A DNA stretch of 64,000 bases from Pseudomonas sp. S09G 359. Lineage in GTDB: Bacteria > Pseudomonadota > Gammaproteobacteria > Pseudomonadales > Pseudomonadaceae. Both the position numbers and the translations under genes were made by a program. The notes under the pieces were generated by a model. That model was not told where the DNA came from. It made no database searches and saw only the letters and a program-made list of their open reading frames with translations. Of this stretch, positions 45,701-53,069 are shown piece after piece. Each line of letters opens with the position of its first letter. Positions within the stretch are counted from its first letter, which is position 1. The stretch lies in contig NZ_CP025263.1 of NCBI RefSeq assembly GCF_002843605.1, forward strand, positions 5,919,501-5,983,500, read 5' to 3'.

Positions 45701-46594
45701 ATGACCAGCAGTCCCGAACACGCAAGGCTCCTGCGCCTGGCCACCCGCGCGTCGGTGGGCGTGGCGTGTGTGTTGATTGTTACCAAGGCCATCGCCTGGT
45801 GGCTCAGTGGTTCGGTGAGCATGCTCGCCGGGTTGACCGACTCGCTGCTCGACGGCGTGACCTCGCTGCTTAATTTGCTTGCGGTGCACTACGCGTTGCG
45901 CCCGGCCGATGAGGACCATCGTTACGGCCATGGCAAGGCGGAATCGCTGTCGGGCATGGCCCAGGCGCTGTTTATCGGCGGCAGTGCGGTGTTGATCGCG
46001 TTCCAGGCCTATGAACGCCTGCAACACCCGGAGCCGGTGGGCGCGCCGTGGTTGAGCATTGGCGTGATCGTGTTTTCCCTGGTGCTGACCGTGGCGCTGC
46101 TGATGCTGCAACACCGGGTGGTGCGCGAAACCGGCTCCAACGCGGTGCGCGCGGACTCGCTGCACTATCGCTCCGACTTGATGCTCAACGGCAGCATCCT
46201 GGTGGCGCTGGTGCTGGCAGGCTTCGGCTTCAATCAGGTAGATGCCTGGTTCGGCCTGGGGATCGCCGCCTACATCTTGTGGAGCGCGGTGCAAATCGCC
46301 CGGGAAAGCTTTGCGGTATTGATGGATGAAGAGCTGCCGCCGGACGTCAGCCAGCACATGCTCGAGCTGGCCCGTGGCGTGCCGGGTGTGCTGGGCGCGC
46401 ATGATTTGCGCACGCGGATTTCCGGCAGCCACTGGTTCGTGCAGCTGCACCTGGAGTTACCGGGGGAATTGACCCTGTCAGTGGCCCACGGCATCAGCGA
46501 CCAGGCCGCCGATGCCATTCATCAAGCCTACCCGCGCGCCGAAGTGCTGGTGCACGCCGACCCGCAGGAAGTAGTCACGGGTGCCAAGGCCTAG
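45701..46594 (+). CDS. fieF: Cation diffusion facilitator (FieF-like) metal efflux pump
   Basis: A 297-residue inner-membrane zinc/iron exporter. Six helices cover about residues 10-210. The site A ligands are in AGLTDSLLDGVTSLLNL (DxxxD at residues 45-49) and SLHYRSDLMLNGSILV (HxxxD). DEDHRYGHGKAESLSGMAQA is the conserved loop after helix 2. The C-terminal cytoplasmic domain (HDLRTRISGSHWFVQLHLEL) contains further His and Asp ligands. It exchanges metal ions for protons. Its end overlaps the convergent DUF6515-like gene by three bases. Confidence 0.9.
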   Translation: MTSSPEHARLLRLATRASVGVACVLIVTKAIAWWLSGSVSMLAGLTDSLLDGVTSLLNLLAVHYALRPADEDHRYGHGKAESLSGMAQALFIGGSAVLIAFQAYERLQHPEPVGAPWLSIGVIVFSLVLTVALLMLQHRVVRETGSNAVRADSLHYRSDLMLNGSILVALVLAGFGFNQVDAWFGLGIAAYILWSAVQIARESFAVLMDEELPPDVSQHMLELARGVPGVLGAHDLRTRISGSHWFVQLHLELPGELTLSVAHGISDQAADAIHQAYPRAEVLVHADPQEVVTGAKA

Positions 46595-47706
46595 TACTGG
46601 ACCTGATACCCGCGACTGCTCAGGCAGTTGCCCTGGGCCTGGCGGTAGGTTTGTACCACCGCCGGGTCCGGAGCGTAGGTGACGGCTTGCGGGTCGAAGC
46701 CGCTTTGCTGCACCGCCCAGCGATAACAGTCATAACCGTCCTGCTGCACCTGCGCCGGTGATTGGCCATTGGCGGGGTAGGCCACCACGTCATACCCATT
46801 GCCTTGCGGCGCCGGTTGCGGCTCGGGCACTTGGGTCGGCGGTTGCACCACTACGTACTGCTGGCTGCTGCTTTCGTAGGTGTAATAGGCGCCGGCGGCA
46901 AGGAAGAACAATGCACTGCCCACCCACACTTCCCGCGCGTAGTCCGGCAGGTATTGCACGCGGATCCCATAGGGCGGCCGCACCACGACATAACGCGGGC
47001 CTTGCGGGCGATACCAGTAGCCGCCGGAGAAGAAGTAATCCTGGCCGCGGTAGGGCACGCGGTAATTACGGTCGGGGAAACGGTCGATGGTGTAACCAGG
47101 GCGATATTGCGGGCCTGGGCCCCAGCCATTGCCACGCCCGTCCGGGCGGCCCGGCCAACGGTTGTCGCCGGGGTGGTTGTTGTTATACCCACCACCGTTA
47201 TTGCCTGGGCGTGAGCCAGGGCCGCCGGCTTCCCAATGCTGGTTGCCATCATTACGGCGCGGGATATCACGGTAGTTGCCCTGGCGCGGTTCCTGGGTCT
47301 GGCGCACGGTATCGGGGCGGCCCTGGATCGGCAGGTTATTCGACGGCTGCGCCTGGGGTTGCTGCACCGGCCGCGCCTGCTCATTGCCCTGCGGGCGACC
47401 TTGCCACTGGCCGCCACCGTTCTGGCCGCCACGGTCGAAATGCTGATTCTGCGGGCGTGGCTGATTGTTCTCTGGACGCGGCTGATTGTTCTCCGGGCGC
47501 GGCTGATTGTTCTCCGGGCGCGGCTGATTATTCTGCGGCCTTGGCTGGTTGTTCTGCGGGCGCTGTGGCTGACCGCCCTGCTCGCCTCTTTCATGCTGAC
47601 CACCGCCCTCGGGGCGCGGCGGGTTATCACGCTCGTCGGCCATAACCTGCGCGCCAACGGTGACCATCAGCAAACCTACACCTGCCAAACGCCAGATGCG
47701 CTTCAT
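46591..47706 (-). CDS. Secreted repeat protein, DUF6515-like
   Basis: A 371-residue protein with a signal peptide (MKRIWRLAGVGLLMVTVGAQ, cut near VMA-DERD); the ATG at 47706 follows GAGGAATAGC. Residues about 50-90 are tandem NNQPRPE/Q heptads, then a Gly/Asn/Gln/Arg-rich, very polar stretch, and a conserved C-terminal half: NYRVPYRGQDYFFSGGYWYR, YVVVRPPYGIRVQYLPDYAR and YDCYRWAVQQSGFDPQ. The last parts match what I recall of DUF6515 proteins. The role is unknown; the composition suggests a disordered envelope protein. Confidence 0.8.
   Translation of the reverse strand: MKRIWRLAGVGLLMVTVGAQVMADERDNPPRPEGGGQHERGEQGGQPQRPQNNQPRPQNNQPRPENNQPRPENNQPRPENNQPRPQNQHFDRGGQNGGGQWQGRPQGNEQARPVQQPQAQPSNNLPIQGRPDTVRQTQEPRQGNYRDIPRRNDGNQHWEAGGPGSRPGNNGGGYNNNHPGDNRWPGRPDGRGNGWGPGPQYRPGYTIDRFPDRNYRVPYRGQDYFFSGGYWYRPQGPRYVVVRPPYGIRVQYLPDYAREVWVGSALFFLAAGAYYTYESSSQQYVVVQPPTQVPEPQPAPQGNGYDVVAYPANGQSPAQVQQDGYDCYRWAVQQSGFDPQAVTYAPDPAVVQTYRQAQGNCLSSRGYQVQY
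47459..47563. repeat. Five 21-base tandem repeats inside the DUF6515-like gene
   Basis: Five consecutive units begin GGCTGATTGTTCT (the fourth has GGCTGATTATTCT, the fifth GGCTGGTTGTTCT); on the coding strand they encode the NNQPRPE/Q heptads. Units two and three are identical over 21 bases, suggesting recent slippage. Copy number is likely to vary between strains. Confidence 0.88.
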
Positions 47707-47786
47707 GCTATTCCTCACTGCGGATTAGGGCCTGTTCATGAGACTGGAAAAGCGCGGCCCGGTTCTCGGACAGGTTATCAGCAGGC

Positions 47787-47819
47787 AAAAGAAAAGGGGC
47801 GACCCGTCGGCCACCCCTT
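47787..47819 (-). terminator. Orphan minus-strand terminator-like hairpin
   Basis: On the minus strand AAGGGG and CCCCTT close over an inner CGA-CGGG-TCG hairpin and are followed by TTCTTTT. There is no recognised minus-strand gene ending here; the next gene on that strand begins 80 bases further on. Confidence 0.6.
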
Positions 47820-48000
47820 GAGAACTTCGTCCGTGCTCAACGCTTTTGACGTTGGCTCACCTCACGCCGTCTTGTGGACAGTGTGCAGCCTGGAGGCCAA
47901 CTCAACCCTGCTGGGGTGGCGGCCGCAGCGAGCCTGATTGGGCGAGCTGCTTTGGACTGTTGTCCAGGCGGTGATTCTGTTGATAACGATACCCGCCAGC
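47787..48000 (-). ncRNA. Candidate small RNA (minus strand), speculative
   Basis: The gap 47707-48103 is 397 bases, has no convincing ORF and contains a minus-strand terminator at 47787-47819. A transcript beginning around 47980-48000 and ending there would be about 200 bases, a normal size for a Pseudomonas regulatory RNA. The only promoter hint is TATCGT at 47991-47986; its -35 region is poor. I do not recognise any named sRNA family. The 5-prime end is a guess. Confidence 0.25.
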
Positions 48001-48103
48001 GGCCGACAGATGATTGCGAAGATTGCGTCAATAAACAGTGCTTGCGCAATTTTTAACCCTTCATAGATAATTCACCGCAATAGTTACGACAAAGGCTAAC
48101 CCA

Positions 48104-48583
48104 ATGAGCAAGCTTGACCGATACGACCTGAGTATTTTGGCGGAATTGCAGCGCGACGCGAGGATCTCCAACCAGGAGTTGGCCGAGCGTATAGGCCTGT
48201 CTCCGTCGCCCTGCTCACGCCGGGTCAAGCAATTGGAGGACGACGGCTACATCGCGCGCCAGGTGGCCCTGCTCGACCGCAAGATGCTCGGTTTGAGCCT
48301 CACGGCCTATGTGCTGATCGGCATGGACCGCCACACCCCGGAGCGTTTCGAGAATTTCGAAGCGGCGATCCGCACCCTGCCCCAGGTGCTGGAGTGCAGT
48401 TTGGTGACCGGGATGGATGCGGACTATCAGCTGAAGGTGGTGGTGCCGGATATGGATCACTACCAGAAGCTGCTGCTGGGGCACTTGACCCGCATTGAAG
48501 GCGTGACCAGCGTGCGGTCGAGTTTTGTGCTGAACCAGGTGCTGAACAGCACCGAACTGCCGCTGACTCACCTGCGTACTTAA
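48104..48583 (+). CDS. Lrp/AsnC family transcriptional regulator
   Basis: A 159-residue regulator. KLDRYDLSILAELQRDARIS and LAERIGLSPSPCSRRVKQLE form the DNA-binding domain; LTAYVLIGMDRHTPERFENF and ECSLVTGMDADYQLKVVVPD the RAM domain. It is closer to the AsnC/BkdR/Lrp type than to the one at 36453. Its target is not shown by neighbours: no divergent transporter is present. A REP pair follows its stop. Confidence 0.92.
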   Translation: MSKLDRYDLSILAELQRDARISNQELAERIGLSPSPCSRRVKQLEDDGYIARQVALLDRKMLGLSLTAYVLIGMDRHTPERFENFEAAIRTLPQVLECSLVTGMDADYQLKVVVPDMDHYQKLLLGHLTRIEGVTSVRSSFVLNQVLNSTELPLTHLRT

Positions 48584-48597
48584 GATCACTGCATATC

Positions 48598-48692
48598 AAA
48601 TGTGGGAGGGGGCTTGCCCCCGATTGCGGTGTATCAGCCAGCTTACCTGTAGCTGACCCACTGCCATCGGGGGCAAGCCCCCTCCCACATTT
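48598..48692. repeat. REP pair
   Basis: AAATGTGGGAGGGGGCTTGC and its inverted partner ending CCCTCCCACATTT, with a spacer that pairs (CAGCTTAC and GTAGCTG). Between the Lrp-type gene and the DUF2788 gene. Confidence 0.95.
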
Positions 48693-48771
48693 ATGATTGT
48701 GCTTCGACCCAGGTCAATGTTGCGTCTGTAACAACGCCGTATACTGCTCGCTTGTCTTGTTGGAATACCCC

Positions 48772-48990
48772 ATGAACAACATCGACCCCGCCCTGTTCGA
48801 AGAATGGATGATGACCGGCCTGGTCACCATCCTGATCATTTTCATGGGCTTTATCGTCTGGGACCTGGCGAAGAAATCCAAGGCCGGGCGCTTCGGCTCG
48901 TTCATCCTGTTCTTCGTACTGGGGCTGGGCGTGGCCGCGTTTATCATCAAGAGCGTGGTGATCGGCCTGATCGAGTCCGGCGCCTTATAA
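48772..48990 (+). CDS. DUF2788 small membrane protein
   Basis: A 72-residue protein with two hydrophobic helices ([20 protein letters not shown] and [20 protein letters not shown]) separated by KKSKAGRFG, an arrangement I know as DUF2788. The N terminus [12 protein letters not shown] is cytoplasmic or periplasmic; topology is not clear. The ATG at 48772 is preferred to one at 48697. Its TAA is directly adjacent to the TAA of the convergent rluE. Confidence 0.85.
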   Translation: MNNIDPALFEEWMMTGLVTILIIFMGFIVWDLAKKSKAGRFGSFILFFVLGLGVAAFIIKSVVIGLIESGAL

Positions 48991-49620
48991 ACGCGCCGGC
49001 ACTTCCTTCCACTGGCCTTGGTCGAGGCCGTCGATAGACCAGTCGCCAATGCGCACGCGCACCAGGCGCAGGGTTGGCAAGCCCACGGCGGCAGTCATGC
49101 GCCGTACCTGACGGTTACGCCCTTCGCGAATCACCAGCTCCAGCCAGTGGGTCGGCACGCTTTTGCGAAACCGCACCGGCGGGTTGCGCGGCCATAGCTC
49201 GGGCTCATCCAACTGCCGCGCTTCGGCGGGCAGGGTCATGCCATCGTTCAACTCCACACCGGCGCGCAGGCGTTGCAGCTGCTCTTCAGTGGGCTCGCCT
49301 TCCACTTGCACCCAGTAGGTTTTCGCCAGTTTGTGCTTGGGGTCGGCAATGCGCGCCTGTAACTGGCCGTCGTTGGTGAGCAACAGCAAGCCTTCGCTGT
49401 CACGGTCCAGGCGGCCGGCCGGGTAGATGCCAGGGATATCGATAAAATCCTTGAGGGTCGCCCGCCCGCCTTCGTCACTGAACTGGGTCAGCACATCGAA
49501 CGGTTTATTGAACAGGATCAGCTTCGGCTCGGCCGGCGGCGCCTTGGCCACGCGACGCGCTGCAGAGTACGGGGGTTTCACGCCAGGGCGGCGCGTATCG
49601 GGACGGGTGGGACGGGACAT
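48985..49620 (-). CDS. rluE: 23S rRNA pseudouridine synthase RluE (RsuA family)
   Basis: A 211-residue enzyme of the RsuA/RluE family. [20 protein letters not shown] opens the domain, [20 protein letters not shown] contains the catalytic Asp in [21 protein letters not shown] is the typical middle and [20 protein letters not shown] the conserved basic motif. There is no S4 domain, as in RluE, which modifies U2457 of 23S rRNA. The N-terminal 35 residues are basic and probably disordered. The start is at 49620 ([13 protein letters not shown]). Confidence 0.9.
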   Translation of the reverse strand: MSRPTRPDTRRPGVKPPYSAARRVAKAPPAEPKLILFNKPFDVLTQFSDEGGRATLKDFIDIPGIYPAGRLDRDSEGLLLLTNDGQLQARIADPKHKLAKTYWVQVEGEPTEEQLQRLRAGVELNDGMTLPAEARQLDEPELWPRNPPVRFRKSVPTHWLELVIREGRNRQVRRMTAAVGLPTLRLVRVRIGDWSIDGLDQGQWKEVPARL

Positions 49621-49691
49621 GGCAAAGGAACATCTAACGGTCAGGACCGACAATGCTAGTGGCCTGACCGCTAAATGACCATCCCAACCGC

Positions 49692-51164
49692 TTAGCGGAA
49701 CGGCGGCTCGTCGAAGCTGCGCAGTTTGCGCGAGTGCAGCGAGTTGAGTTCGGTGCGCAACAGGTCAACCGCCTCGATACCGATCTTCAAGTGCTGGCTC
49801 ACCGCGCGCTCATAGAACGCGTTGGCCGAACCCGGCAGCTTGATCTCGCTGTGCAGCGGCTTGTCCGATACGCACAACAAGGTGCCGTAAGGCACACGCA
49901 GGCGGTAACCCTGGGCGGCGATGGTGCCGCTTTCCATGTCCACGGCCACCGCGCGGGACAGGTTGATCAGCGGCCGCTCCTGGGCCCAGCGCAGTTCCCA
50001 GTTGCGGTCGTCGTAGGTAAGCACGGTGCCGGTGCGCAGGCGCTTTTTCAGCTCCTCGCCTTTTTCGCCGGTGACGTTGGCGGCGGCTTGTTGCAACGCC
50101 ATCTGCACCTCGGCCAGGGCCGGGATCGGGATGTTCGGCGGCACCACGCGGTCGAGAATACCGTCGCGGCGCATATAGGCGTGGGCCAGTACGTAGTCGC
50201 CGATAGTCTGGGATTGGCGCAGGCCGCCGCAGTGGCCGATCATCAGCCAGCAATGCGGACGCAGCACAGCCAGGTGGTCGGTGATGTTCTTGGCGTTGGA
50301 CGGGCCGACGCCGATATTCACCAGGGTCACGCCGTGGCCATCACTGGCCTGCAGGTGATAGGCCGGCATCTGGTAGCGGTGCCAGACCACGCCGGCAGCA
50401 ATCGCCGACGCTTCGCCGTGGTCCATGCTCTTATCAATGACCACGTTGCCCGGCAACACCATGCGGATAAAGCGCGGGTCGCTGCGCAGTTGCTCCAGGC
50501 CATGCAGGATGAACTGGTCGACATAGCGGTGGTAGTTGGTCAGCAGGATCCACGGCTGCACGTGGCGCCAGTCGCTGCCGGTGTAGTGCACCAGGCGGCG
50601 CAGGGAAAAGTCCACGCGCGCGGCATCGAACAGCGCCAGGGGCAGCGGGTCGGTGTTTTCCCAGTCGTACAGGCCGTCGGCGATGCCATCGGTGGCGGCC
50701 GACAGGTCGGTGCTGGGGAACACGCGGGCCAGGGTCGCGGCGGTTACGCCAGAGCCGGCCAGCTCATCGCCCTGCTCGACCACGTATGGGTAAGGGATGT
50801 TCTGTTGGCTGACGCCCACTTCGACCGTCACGGTGAAGTCGTGCATCAACGGCACCAACTGTTCCAACAGGTACTTACGGAACGCCGCAGGATGGGTGAC
50901 GGTAACGCTGTAGGTCCCCGGCAACTGAACCTTGGCATACGCCCGTGTAGTCTGTGGGACTTCGCCGTGGCAGTGGTAAGTCAGGCGCAGTTCCGGGTAG
51001 CGAAACAGCGCGCGTTGTTCGGCGTCGGGCTCGACGCGGTCCTTGAGGTATTGCTTGAGGGCCTGATTGAGTGCGCCGCTAGCACGCTCATGCAGAGCCG
51101 CCAGCCGGTCCACGGCTTCTTCGGCGGTTTGAACGACAACAAAAGCTTCGGTCACGGTAAGCAT
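49692..51164 (-). CDS. amn: AMP nucleosidase
   Basis: A 490-residue enzyme that splits AMP into adenine and ribose 5-phosphate, a purine salvage and energy-balance reaction. The N-terminal part ([20 protein letters not shown]) is the amn-specific domain; the nucleoside-phosphorylase-like domain holds [40 protein letters not shown] and [19 protein letters not shown] (the DMES catalytic region). It is at 51164 rather than 51221 because MLTVTE is the family start. In P. aeruginosa amn lies near the same acyl-CoA dehydrogenase and ladS. Confidence 0.95.
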   Translation of the reverse strand: MLTVTEAFVVVQTAEEAVDRLAALHERASGALNQALKQYLKDRVEPDAEQRALFRYPELRLTYHCHGEVPQTTRAYAKVQLPGTYSVTVTHPAAFRKYLLEQLVPLMHDFTVTVEVGVSQQNIPYPYVVEQGDELAGSGVTAATLARVFPSTDLSAATDGIADGLYDWENTDPLPLALFDAARVDFSLRRLVHYTGSDWRHVQPWILLTNYHRYVDQFILHGLEQLRSDPRFIRMVLPGNVVIDKSMDHGEASAIAAGVVWHRYQMPAYHLQASDGHGVTLVNIGVGPSNAKNITDHLAVLRPHCWLMIGHCGGLRQSQTIGDYVLAHAYMRRDGILDRVVPPNIPIPALAEVQMALQQAAANVTGEKGEELKKRLRTGTVLTYDDRNWELRWAQERPLINLSRAVAVDMESGTIAAQGYRLRVPYGTLLCVSDKPLHSEIKLPGSANAFYERAVSQHLKIGIEAVDLLRTELNSLHSRKLRSFDEPPFR

Positions 51165-51238
51165 CCTGTGTTCTGACTTGCAGGCCTTTATCTTGCCTGT
51201 ATCCCGGCCGCACTGAAACACCAGTGTTGGAATGCGGT

Positions 51239-51334
51239 AAATGTGGGAGGGGGCTTGCCCCCGATGACTGAGTGTCAGTCACCAGATGTATTGGCTGACA
51301 CACCGCTATCGGGGGCAAGCCCCCTCCCACATTT
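51239..51334. repeat. REP pair
   Basis: AAATGTGGGAGGGGGCTTGC on the left and the inverted CCCTCCCACATTT on the right, between amn and the acyl-CoA dehydrogenase gene on the same strand. Confidence 0.95.
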
Positions 51335-51346
51335 GACTGTATTTAT

Positions 51347-52999
51347 TCAGGGGAATGGGGGTGTAGATCGCAGGACAATCGCCTCAACATCCACGCCGCG
51401 CGGCAAGGTGCCGTAAACCCGGCCGGATGACTCACCCAATCGGCTGGCGATAAAACCATCACTCACACTGGCATTCCCCGCCTCCAGCAATAGCTTGGCC
51501 TGCAACGCCACGGCAATGTCCTCGGTCAATTGCCGCGCGCGGTATTGGATGTCCTGGGTGTCCATGAACGCCGACTTCAGTTGCTCGATATGCCGCGCCA
51601 GCTGCTTGTCGCCATGCCCATCGCCCAGTTCGACAAACAGCGTCTCCAGCACGCCCGGCTCTTTGGACAGCGCGCGCAGCACATCCAGGCATTGCACGTT
51701 GCCGGAACCTTCCCACGTCGAATTCACCGGCGCCTCACGGTACAGGCGCGGCAGGATGCTGTCCTCCACATACCCGGCGCCGCCCATGCATTCGGCGGCC
51801 TCGTTGATCATCGCGGGGGCGCGCTTGCAGATCCAATATTTGCCCACCGCCGTCACCAGCCGCGCGAACTTGGCTTCCTGCTCGTTATCCAGGTGGTCCA
51901 GCGCGCGGCCCATGCGCATGCTCAAGGCCAGGGACGCCTCGCTTTCCAAGGCCAGGTCGGCGAGCACGTTTTGCATCAGCGGTTGCTCGCTGAGTACCCG
52001 GCCACCCACGGTCCGATGGGCGCAATGATGGCTGGCCTGGGTCAGCGCCTGGCGCATCAAGGCGCTGGAGCCGACCATGCAATCGAAGCGAGTCATGGCG
52101 ACCATCTCGATGATGGTCGGCACGCCACGGCCTTCTTCGCCGAGCATCCAGGCCAGGGCGCCGCGAAACTCCACCTCACTGGACGCGTTGGAGCAGTTGC
52201 CGAGTTTGTTCTTGAGGCGCTGGATATAGAACTCGTTGCGCGTGTCATCCGGGCGCTGCCGGGGCAGTAGGAAACAGCTGAGCCCCTTGTCGGTCTGGGC
52301 CAGGGTCAGAAACCCATCGCACATCGGCGCCGAACAGAACCACTTGTGGCCCACCAGCTCGTAGGCCTGCCCGGGGCCGCCGGCGCCCACCGGATAAGCG
52401 CGCGTGGTGTTGGCGCGCACGTCGGTGCCGCCCTGTTTCTCGGTCATGGCCATGCCAATGGTGACGCCGGCCTTATGGGCGATACCGACGTTGCGCGGGT
52501 CATAGTGGGTGTTGAGAATTTTCGGCAGCCAGGTGTTCGCCAAGTCAGGCTGCAGACGCAGGGCCGGAACGCAGGCGAAGGTCATGGTCAGCGGGCAACC
52601 GGTGCCGGCTTCGGCCTGGCTGTGCAGGTAGGTCATGGCCGCGCGGGCTACGTGCGCACCGGGCTGCGGATGGGCCCACGGCAACGACGGCAGGCCATGC
52701 TCGACGGCCGTGCGCATCAGCTCGTGGTAGGCGGGGTGAAACTCCACCAGGTCGATGCGATGCCCATAGCGGTCATGGCTGCTGAACACCGGTTTGTTCT
52801 GGTTCGCCAGGAACCCGGCCGCCATTAACGGCCCACCTGCCAGCGCGCCGTAGGCATCGATGCGCGCCTCTGCCCAGCCGGCCCCGAAGCGGCGCGACCA
52901 GTCTTGCAGGGGCAGGTCGATGCGGTACAGGTTGGTGCCATCCAGAGAGGGCGGCTGGTTGGTGACGTCGTGGGTTTCGGCGAATTGATGCAAGTTCAT
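51347..52999 (-). CDS. AidB-like acyl-CoA dehydrogenase
   Basis: A 550-residue flavoenzyme of the AidB branch. It begins MNLHQFAETHDVTNQPPSLD, the AidB-type N terminus, and continues TIGMAMTEKQGGTDVRANTT (FAD and substrate motif), GHKWFCSAPMCDGFLTLAQT, GVPTIIEMVAMTRFDCMVGS and AAECMGGAGYVEDSILPRLY with YREAPVNSTWEGSGNVQCLD (split as two motifs). E. coli AidB is an adaptive-response protein that binds DNA and has weak isovaleryl-CoA activity; whether this copy does the same is not known. It corresponds in place to the P. aeruginosa acyl-CoA dehydrogenase next to ladS. Confidence 0.9.
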   Translation of the reverse strand: MNLHQFAETHDVTNQPPSLDGTNLYRIDLPLQDWSRRFGAGWAEARIDAYGALAGGPLMAAGFLANQNKPVFSSHDRYGHRIDLVEFHPAYHELMRTAVEHGLPSLPWAHPQPGAHVARAAMTYLHSQAEAGTGCPLTMTFACVPALRLQPDLANTWLPKILNTHYDPRNVGIAHKAGVTIGMAMTEKQGGTDVRANTTRAYPVGAGGPGQAYELVGHKWFCSAPMCDGFLTLAQTDKGLSCFLLPRQRPDDTRNEFYIQRLKNKLGNCSNASSEVEFRGALAWMLGEEGRGVPTIIEMVAMTRFDCMVGSSALMRQALTQASHHCAHRTVGGRVLSEQPLMQNVLADLALESEASLALSMRMGRALDHLDNEQEAKFARLVTAVGKYWICKRAPAMINEAAECMGGAGYVEDSILPRLYREAPVNSTWEGSGNVQCLDVLRALSKEPGVLETLFVELGDGHGDKQLARHIEQLKSAFMDTQDIQYRARQLTEDIAVALQAKLLLEAGNASVSDGFIASRLGESSGRVYGTLPRGVDVEAIVLRSTPPFP

Positions 53000-53069
53000 G
53001 ACGGGCCTCCTGAGAAAAAAGGCCACGGTCATAAGGGGCCCAAATTTCAGTTAAGCACCGTCATTCGTA

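Noticed and set aside
47837..48049. 70-codon minus-strand open frame in the gap before the Lrp gene
   Set aside because: Low-complexity Ser/Arg/Pro sequence with no domain or ribosome site; the terminator further on fits a non-coding transcript better.
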